Of a stretch of 25,220 nucleotides of DNA, positions 18,700 through 25,220 are shown piece by piece. Both the position numbers and the translations under genes were made by a program. The stretch is from Eimeria necatrix (lineage: Eukaryota; Apicomplexa; Conoidasida; Eucoccidiorida; Eimeriidae). Position 1 is the stretch's first letter. Each line of letters begins with the position of its first letter. The DNA is taken from contig NW_013654405.1 of the NCBI RefSeq assembly GCF_000499385.1, positions 1 through 25,220 on the forward strand. The letters run 5' to 3'. The notes beneath the pieces are model-generated. The model had not been told where the DNA came from. It did not search any database and saw only the letters and a program-made list of their open reading frames with translations.

Positions 18700-19690
18700 G
18701 CTGCTGCCGAGCCCGGCCTGGGTCCAACAGCAGCAGCTGTTGTGGGGCCCTCTGCTGCTGCTGCTGCTGCTGAGGGGCCCCAGGGGCCCCAGAGAGCTGC
18801 GGGCGCAGCGCGGGGGCCCCCCTTCCCACCTGTCTTCAGGAGAAGGCAGCAGCAAACTTGTTTCGGGGCCCCTGGGGGCCCCCAGCTCTCATCATTTTAT
18901 TGTTTTAAGGGCATCTAGGCCAGGGCTTTGCTGCCTTTGGGGGCCCCCCGGCCCCTGAAGTTGGGGTTGCAAACCCTAGGCTTTGTAGTTCTTGGGGCCC
19001 CCGGGGCCCCCACTGCAGCATTTGGGGGCCTCGGTCTTAGGGGCCCCCAAACCCTAGGCACTGGGGCTTCTAGGGACCCCTGGTCCTCTCCGTTTTGTCA
19101 CTTAGGGGGGCCCCCAGTCCGACACGGGGGGCCCCTGGCTCTTGTTATTTGGTGGTTTAGGGGGCCCCTAAACCTCGCGGGGGCCCCCAGCTTTTGCCAT
19201 TTTTATTCTACTAGACATTTAGGGTTCTGGAGGCCCCTGGCCTTTGCCATTTTATCATTCAGAGGGCCCCTAAACCCCAGGCTCTGCAGCTTCTCGGGGG
19301 CCCCTAAACCCTAAGTTTTGAGGGTTTTGGGGGCCCCCTAAACCCCAGGCGCTGCAGCTTCTGGGGGGCCCCTAAACCCTGGGTTTTGCAGGTTTGCCCC
19401 AAAGCCACAGGTTTTGCAGCTTTTGAGGGGCCCCCAAACCCCAGACTTGGCGGGTTTTAGGGGCCCCCAAACCCCAGGTTTTGCGGGTTAGGGGGGCCCC
19501 CCAACCCCAGGCTTACGGGTTTGAGGGGCCCCCTAAGCCCCGGGTTTAGCTGGTTTGGAGGGGCCCCCAAGCCTCAGGTTTTGCAGCTTCTGTGGGCCCC
19601 CTAAACCCCAGGTTTAGCGGGACTTGGGGGCCCCCAAGCCCCATTTTCTGCAGCTTTTGGGGGCCCCCAGCTCTCGACATTTATCATTTA
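18700..19690. repeat. Degenerate GGGGCCCC / telomere-like repeat field
   Basis: About 25 irregular units of roughly 30-60 bp. Each combines a palindrome GGGGGCCCCC (or GGGGCCCC) with a telomere-related word such as CCCTAAACCCCAGG or CCCAAACCCCAGG and a short TTTTGCAGCTT or TTTAGCGGG spacer. It begins just after the stop of the Ala-rich gene. Frames are open in places, but there is no ATG-led frame with protein-like composition, so I treat it as non-coding. G-runs on one strand and C-runs on the other make quadruplex formation possible. Confidence 0.8.
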
Positions 19691-19739
19691 AGAGGGTGAA
19701 GTTATTTAAGGAAAGACTTTTCCTTTTGAGCTACTTGGT

Positions 19740-20077
19740 GGCTCAGCAGCAATAGCAGCAGTACAGCAGCAGCAGCTTTGAAGCAACTGCAGCAGCAGCA
19801 GGGGCAGCACAGCGGCGACGCAACAGCAGCAGGGAAGCAGCTGCAGCAGCTGCAGCACAGAAGCAGCAGCAGCAGTGGCAGCAGGGGCATTTGGGCTTGG
19901 AGCTGTGGGCCCCGAGGCCACTAATGATGTTTTAAATATTTTTAAAATTGTCTTTTAAGGTCTCTTGTGATATTTTATTTGCTTCCGTTGTCTTGTGGCC
20001 TCTTTAGCTTAGCTTCTTTTTGTGGGGACCTCTCTGCTGCAGCTCCCGGCACTGCGGGGAAGGCTTGCTGAGGCACT

Positions 20078-20119
<42 letters not shown>

Positions 20120-20227
20120 CGGCCGCAACCGCAGCAGCAGCGACAGGGCCGCAGCAGCGGCGGCACGGCGGCACCGACCAATGCAGCCGCGACACTGCGG
20201 CGGGACAGCAGCAGCAGCAACAGGGAC

Positions 20228-20271
<44 letters not shown>

Positions 20272-20567
20272 CTTCAGAGCAGGTGCAGCACGGGCCAGCC
20301 AGCGGTCTGCAGCGCGACAGCAGCTACGGCCAGGCGGCGCAGCGCCTCGCTGCAGCTTTTCTTGGCTTTTATTGTTTCAAAACCAGTTTATTTTGTCTAA
20401 AAAACAATTAAAAACAATTTAAAACAATTAAAAACTATTTAAAAATATTTAAAAACTATTTAAAAATATTTAAAAATATTTAATTCATTAATTCCAAGCA
20501 AAATGCTGCAGCAAAGAGCCCCAGGCGCCCGGCCGCGCCCACGCCGGCACAGCCGTGGGGGAGCCAC

Positions 20568-20629
<62 letters not shown>

Positions 20630-20640
20630 GCAGCAGTTGC
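19740..20640. other. CAG-rich region with AT-rich tract; coding status unclear
   Basis: This contains CAG/GCA tracts at 19742-19895, 20078-20120, 20229-20272 and 20567-20638, and an AAAAACTATTTAAAAATATT-type microsatellite at 20398-20482. On the plus strand, after an acceptor-like CTGCTGCAG at about 20035-20043, a frame reads LPALRGRLAEALQQQ... and later ASEQVQHGPASGLQRDSSYG, ending TAA near 20411. That could be an exon of an unrecognised gene, but I see no partner exons. I leave it uncalled. Confidence 0.35.
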
Positions 20641-21216
20641 GGCGCTTCAGATAAGCTCTCGTAGACTTTGCAATTTAAAAGATTTAGTTGTTTAAATTTA
20701 AATTAACTTTCGCAAATTAATTTCTTTTCGCAATGTCCGCTCTAAGGCTAAACCCTAAACCCTAAACCCTAAACCCTAAACCCTAAACCCTAAGCTAACA
20801 AAAGACGCAATTTGCTGCCTCAGCGAACTGGCCCTCTAGCTGCTGCATGCGCTCCGGGGGCTCCAAACCCTAAACCCTAAACCCTAAACCCTACAGGAAA
20901 AACGACAGCTGTCACTCCATACAAACCCTCAACCCTAAACCCTAAGAGTGGCCCTCAGCCTTAAGCCGTGAAGCGGAAGCCCTAAACCCTAAACCCTAAA
21001 CCCTAAACCCTCGAGCCTCAGATCTATACTCTAATAGGAGGTAATGGCTTTCTGCTGCAAAGGCGGGACGACATGCTGCTGCTGCTGCTTCCAATTGAGG
21101 GTTTAGGGTTTAGGGTTTAGGGTTTTGGCTGTGGAGGTGAGCACTGAGCTTCGATGAGGCAGCAGCTCTATCTCCCACTGCTGCTGGAGGCTGCTGCTGC
21201 TGTTTCTGGCCTCAAC

Positions 21217-21256
<40 letters not shown>

Positions 21257-21588
21257 ACTGCTGCCGTTGCTGCTACTGTTCTTGCTGCTGCTGCAGCGCA
21301 GCAAGGTTTTCTATGGAGTCAACGCACACTTCAGGGCAAGTAAGGGAATGTGGCTGAGGAAGCAGCAGGACTTGAGCAGCTGCTGCTGCCAGTCTTTGCT
21401 GCTGCTGGCCGCTGCTGCAGCTGATCCCTGCCGTTGCTGCTAGCTGCTGCTGTTGCTGCAGTTGCTGCTGCTGCTGGCCCAACAATACAAATGCAAACTA
21501 GCAGCTGTTAGTCTAAAGGACCCCTATAGATGTATGGACTTAAATTAAAGTGCACAATTATGCCAACGACGCAGCTGCTGCCGCGTCC

Positions 21589-21638
<50 letters not shown>

Positions 21639-21679
21639 GTGCTCCCTGGGTCTAAGGGCTTCGGCAGCAGCAGCTGCAT
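20640..21679 (-). CDS. Probable multi-exon gene fragmented by telomere-like arrays, function unknown
   Basis: On the minus strand, protein-like pieces lie between successive heptamer arrays. From 21679, MQLLLPKPLDPGSTE is followed by poly-Gln and WTRQQLRRWHN. Within 21485-21273 is HSLTCPEVCVDSIENLAAL. Just upstream of the 21098-21124 array is LQQQWEIELLPHRSS. Between the next two arrays is CRPAFAAESHYLLLEYRSE. Between 20862 and 20795 is PPERMQQLEGQFAEAANC. Near 20670-20640 is VYESLSEAPQ. The pieces are charged and helical, with none of the composition of the arrays. Exact splice sites and phases could not be made consistent, and one frame change falls in a CAG tract, where an assembly indel is plausible. 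I do not recognise the product. Confidence 0.4.
20748..21012. repeat. Cluster of four (AAACCCT)n arrays
   Basis: Arrays lie at 20748-20794, 20865-20894, 20923-20944 and 20980-21012, all C-rich on the plus strand, spaced 30-70 bases apart. The sequence between the first two reads as a protein-like exon on the minus strand. The two shorter gaps (20895-20922 and 20945-20979) do not. Confidence 0.9.
21098..21124. repeat. Telomere-like array (TTTAGGG)n
   Basis: Nearly four copies in the opposite orientation to the four arrays just to the left. On the minus strand it follows the putative donor TCA|GTGCTCACC, very like the start of the cap-methyltransferase intron (CAA|GTGCTGCTCC followed by AAACCCT). 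Confidence 0.85.
21589..21637. repeat. (CTG)n microsatellite
   Basis: About 16 perfect CTG units on the plus strand. On the minus strand it reads as CAG and would encode poly-Gln in the putative first exon starting at 21679. Confidence 0.9.
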
Positions 21680-22156
21680 CTCTTTTGACTTTGGCACTCA
21701 AATGTTGTGTAAAATAAACAAAAAAGAGTTGGGGGGCCCCTGCTGCTTTGTTACCCCTGGCAGCAGCAGCAGCGGGCTCGGGGGGCCCCAGCAGCAGAGC
21801 AGCAGCAGCAGGTTCTGCTGCTGCTGCGGGGGTTAAGGAAGCTCACAAGCAGCTAATTTTGACAAAAGCAACTGAAATTTAAAACAATTGTTTTATATTT
21901 TCAATTATTTGTCCAATAGGAGCAGCAGAACTCACCAGCAGCTTCTGTTCTCTGGGGGCCCCCGGCTGTGGCCAGCATCGGGGCCCCTGGCCGTTAGGTC
22001 CTGCTGCTGCTGCTGCTGCTGCTGCTGCAGCAGCTGCTGCTGCATGCAGATGAGGGATTTTCCGGCTGCTCCTTTGGCTTAGCGCACATTTCAAATTTGT
22101 TTTCTTGTTTACTACCGCGGGCTTCTTGCGCAGGCTGGACTGAGGTACAGACGCGA

Positions 22157-22192
22157 GGGTTTAGGGTTTAGGGTTTAGGGTTTAGGGTTTAG
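22157..22192. repeat. Telomere-like array (TTTAGGG)n upstream of the capping gene
   Basis: Five copies ending TTTAGCAG at 22195. This looks like a splice acceptor in the plus direction, so the array may mark a 5' intron of the capping gene, whose frame is open from 22237. Confidence 0.85.
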
Positions 22193-22356
22193 CAGATTGC
22201 ACTGGCATGTGGAGCAGCCGCATCGACTCTTCGTAGCAGCAGCAGCTGCCGGAAGAACCTGCAGCAGGGGCTTCTGGAGGCGGCCGGAGCAGCAGCAGCA
22301 ACGGAGGCAACAACATCAGCAGCAGCAGCAGCAGCAGCTGCTGCAGCAACGACACC

Positions 22357-22408
<52 letters not shown>

Positions 22409-22410
22409 CA

Positions 22411-22534
22411 ATGCTGGAGGATCCCTCCAGTGCGGATGACTCTGCCGGCCAGAGCAGCGGCAGCGCACCTGCTGCCGCTGCAGCAGCAGAAGCTGCCGCA
22501 GCAGAACCCGCAGCCGCTGCAGATCCAGCAGCAG

Positions 22535-22574
<40 letters not shown>

Positions 22575-22897
22575 CAGTGCAGGAGAAGGCGAGCCCGCGA
22601 AGCCTCCGCTGCGTGGCCGTGCGAAGGCAATAGCGCGTGCGAAGGCCGCTGCCGCAGCAGCAGCAGCAGCAGCTGCTGCTGCTGCTGCAGCGGGGGAAGC
22701 AGCAACTGAGGGGGGGCCCCCAGCTGCTGCTGCTGCTGCTGCTGCAGGGGCCCCCAGGGGGGCCCCCCACCCCACACTTGCAGCAGAACTGCTGACCCCT
22801 GCGGGGGCTTTGGGGGGCCGGCTGCTGCCGCTGGTGTCTCTTGGCTGCGACGAGGGGCAGCTGGAAGACGAAGTTGCTGCCTTCATCGAGGAGTGCT

Positions 22898-22950
<53 letters not shown>

Positions 22951-23205
22951 CTGCTGGTGGTGGGCAGCACCGGCACACTCGTGGGCAGACACTCCGGCCG
23001 CCGCGTGCTGCTGCCGGTGGGGGTTTGCTGCTTGCTGAGTCAAGACACGGGGCAGCTGCTGTTTGAGGAGGCGCTGCAGCAGCAGCAGCAGCAGCAGCAG
23101 GTGCAGCAGCTGCTGCAGCAGCTCCTCGGCGCCGAACGCAAGGCCTACGGCGCCACGCAACTCCCCTCGTCTTACCAGATTGTAGACACTCTCCAGCTAG
23201 ACCCA

Positions 23206-23254
<49 letters not shown>

Positions 23255-23334
23255 AAGGCGCCAACCCCGAGGGCGAAGAGCTCGAGGACTCGCGGGTGCT
23301 CATCTACAGCTTCGCCAACTCCCAGCAGCAGCAC

Positions 23335-23410
<76 letters not shown>

Positions 23411-23525
23411 TGGTGCAGGTCTCGCAGCAGATGCTGCTGGGCAAGAAGCTGATTTACCGCCCGCGGGCCTCGCGGCACCTGCAGGTGTCTGTTTTGTCTG
23501 AGACGAGCTACGCGCTGACTCCCCT

Positions 23526-23574
<49 letters not shown>

Positions 23575-23798
23575 GGCAGCAGCAGCAGCAGCAACGGCGC
23601 TGGAGAGGCGTATGAGGAGGGGCGGCTGCCCCCCGAGCTGCTGAGTGACCTGCAGCGTCTTGGGCTCATAGGGGACACAGCAGCAGCAGCAGCAGCAGAA
23701 GAAGAAGCGCCAGCAGCAGCAGCAGCAGCAGCAGCAGTGCGCGTTTCTGAGCGCAAAGTGGTTCGCTGCGACTCGTGGCTGTTCTCCCCCTTCCTGCT

Positions 23799-23831
<33 letters not shown>

Positions 23832-24154
23832 GCTGGTGCTGCCGGAGTGGGTGCTGGAGCTGCGGTGCGAAGCAGATGAAGGAGACACAGAAAGCCACCC
23901 CGAGTTGCTGCTGCAGCAGCTGCAGCAAAGAGCAGCAGCAAGCAGCAGCGGGAGAGGAGCTGATGTGGACTTGAGCGACGAGACGCGGCGGCTGCTGGTG
24001 CGGCTGTACGCGCCTGCAGAGTGTTTGCTGCTGCAGCGGCGGAAGCAGCAGCAGCAGCAGCAGCAGCAGCTGCTGCTGCAGCAGCCAGCGGCCTTCGACG
24101 CCCTCGTCGCGCTCTTCCTCCACAACCTCCAGGTCGCCGTCGCCGAGCCCCTCG

Positions 24155-24210
<56 letters not shown>

Positions 24211-24497
24211 CCTGCTCTTTACTATCCGGGGGCCCTGGGGGACCCCCAAGCTGCTGTTCAGTCTTTCTATGAAAACAGAATTGTCAAAGCAGCAGCAGAG
24301 TCCCCCATTGCTGCTCTCCGGGTGTACAACAACCAAGTGCTGCTCCCCAAACCCTAAACCCTAAACCCTAAACCCTAAACCCTAAACCCTAGCTGCGGGC
24401 GGCGCCGCCGCAGGCAGCAGCAGCTCTTGTTGCCGGTTTCGCTCCGCCGCCGCGCAAAGGAGCTCTTCGGAGCTTCGTTTGCTTCTTGAATTGCAAC

Positions 24498-24528
<31 letters not shown>

Positions 24529-24544
24529 TTTTATTTATTTATTT

Positions 24545-24579
<35 letters not shown>

Positions 24580-24932
24580 TTCGCAGGCCAAACGAATCCT
24601 GATCAAAATGCAAGTCCAGAGCGGCGCCCGCGTGCTGGACTTGGCCTGCGGCCACGCCCAAGACCTGTTCAAGTTCCTCGAGGCGAGGGTTTCTCGACTT
24701 CTGGGTGATCTTTTTGGAAAAAAAGAAAAAATAAATCAAAAATAATTAAAAATAATTCAAAAATAATTAAAAATAAATCAAAAATAATCAAAAATAAATC
24801 AAAAATAATCAAAAATAAATCAAAAATATTCAAAATGATTCATTTTGATGCATTTAATTCAAATAAATGACTTTTCCGCGAAGATCCGACGCGCAGCGGA
24901 CTTGCAGTTGCAAAAACGCGAAAAAGTAGCAG

Positions 24933-25003
<71 letters not shown>

Positions 25004-25136
25004 AATAAATAAAATAAATGAATAAATAAATAAAGAATAGTGAATGAATAATTCTCTTTTTGCTGCTTCTCGCGTTTGCCCGTTGGTTAACTCTTTGCCC
25101 GTTTGCTCTTTCGCAGCATCCGTGCGGCGCTTGCTG

Positions 25137-25220
<84 letters not shown>
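22411..25220 (+). CDS. mRNA cap guanine-N7 methyltransferase with long N-terminal extension (3' partial)
   Basis: The exon 22411-24336 ends ESPIAALRVYNNQ and leaves in phase 0 at GTGCTG. After an intron with acceptor TTCGCAG (24586), exon 24587 reads AKRILIKMQVQSG then ARVLDLACGHAQDLFKF. Joined, this matches cap-0 methyltransferases (Abd1/RNMT): the SPI-LR-NN-KS-LI element, then S-adenosylmethionine motif I (VLDLxCGxxxDLxK). The enzyme methylates the N7 of the cap guanine on nuclear transcripts. Exon 2 ends at 24688 or 24704, and another exon seems to start at 25117 and runs into a CTG tract at the window edge. The roughly 570 residues before it carry runs of Ala, Ser and Gln. Between these runs are blocks such as TGTLVGRHSGRRVLLPV and RVSERKVVRCDSWLFSPF, which weakly resemble Cet1-type RNA triphosphatases. 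ATG 22411 is the first in-frame ATG, but the frame is open back to 22237, so the start may lie in an upstream exon. Confidence 0.72.
22893..24210 (+). repeat. Exonic CAG/AGC/GCA tracts in all three frames
   Basis: Pure or near-pure tracts lie at about 22896-22949 (read AGC, Ser), 23073-23099 (CAG, Gln), 23209-23250 (GCT, Ala), 23345-23408 (CAG, Gln), 23526-23571 (AGC, Ser), 23800-23829 (CAG, Gln), 24044-24070 (CAG, Gln) and 24156-24209 (GCA, Ala). All lie between blocks of ordinary sequence in one continuous frame. Confidence 0.9.
24347..24390. repeat. Telomere-like array (AAACCCT)n beginning the cap-methyltransferase intron
   Basis: About six copies starting ten bases after the donor CAA|GTGCTG (24337). 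If retained, the first TAA of the array ends the protein at once (24355-24357). Confidence 0.92.
24497..24581. repeat. Inverted TAAA/TTTA tract before the splice acceptor
   Basis: AAATAAATAAATAAATAAAT on the left arm turns into TTTATTTATTTATTTATTTA on the right arm, so the transcript could fold into a long AU hairpin. The right arm, a T-rich tract, runs straight into the acceptor TTCGCAG (24586) and also serves as its pyrimidine-rich element. Confidence 0.85.
24718..25045. repeat. AT-rich tandem repeats in the next putative intron
   Basis: AAAAATAATC/AAAATAAATC units of about 10-19 bp (24720-24835) are followed by about twenty TAAA units (24932-25035). Between them is short unique sequence. 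The region lies between the second cap-methyltransferase exon and the acceptor TTTCGCAG at 25116, so it is probably intronic. Confidence 0.8.
25138..25220. repeat. (CTG)n microsatellite at the window edge
   Basis: About 27 perfect CTG units run to the last base. They follow an acceptor and a few codons, so they may be exonic. Depending on the previous donor, they would read as Cys or Ala. The tract runs to the window edge, so its true length is unknown. Confidence 0.9.

Noticed and set aside
20748..24390. True chromosome end
   Set aside because: The heptamer arrays are short, scattered, in both orientations and within genes, so they are interstitial and not terminal.

Overview
This window looks like nuclear DNA of a coccidian apicomplexan, almost certainly Eimeria (E. 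tenella-like). Three things point there. It has very abundant in-frame CAG/GCA/AGC trinucleotide repeats that encode poly-Gln, poly-Ala and poly-Ser. It has many short interstitial arrays of the telomere-like heptamer AAACCCT/TTTAGGG. Repeat-poor blocks (about 1-7,000 and 10,600-14,700) alternate with repeat-rich blocks (about 7,000-10,500 and 14,700-25,220). There is no bacterial, plasmid or organellar signature, and no rRNA, tRNA or transposon that I can see.

Layout. (1) 1-1,698: no convincing gene. (2) 1,699-3,723 (+): a single-exon 674-aa membrane-anchored coiled-coil protein. (3) 3,724-5,277: no convincing gene. (4) 5,278-10,586 (-): an eleven-exon gene, reconstructed here by splice phase and motif, for an M3-family zinc metallopeptidase resembling mitochondrial intermediate peptidase. 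It has an Arg-rich presequence, an HELGH motif in a 60-nt exon, and telomere-like heptamers in five successive introns. (5) 10,587-12,722: mostly non-coding. (6) 12,723 to about 14,450 (-): a multi-exon gene of unknown function whose last intron carries another AAACCCT array. (7) 14,911-18,693 (+): a 1,260-aa, extremely Ala-rich, single-exon secretory or membrane protein. (8) about 18,700-19,690: a degenerate repeat field built from GGGGCCCC palindromes and telomere-like words. (9) about 20,640-21,679 (-): fragments of a probable multi-exon gene split by five telomere-like arrays. (10) 22,411-25,220 (+, runs off the window): a gene whose 3' part is an mRNA cap guanine-N7 methyltransferase, joined to a long N-terminal region with weak resemblance to a Cet1-type RNA 5'-triphosphatase. 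Its first clear intron starts with an AAACCCT array and ends in an inverted TAAA tract.

Main idea. In the genes that can be spliced by phase, the telomere-like arrays lie inside introns, close to or forming the splice signals. They occur in both orientations, while CAG repeats occupy the exons in all three reading frames. The two repeat classes therefore seem to be divided between introns and exons. The genes show no obvious shared pathway. The peptidase is probably mitochondrial, the capping enzyme nuclear, and the Ala-rich protein secretory. All gene models come from reading the sequence by eye; no alignment or RNA data were available.
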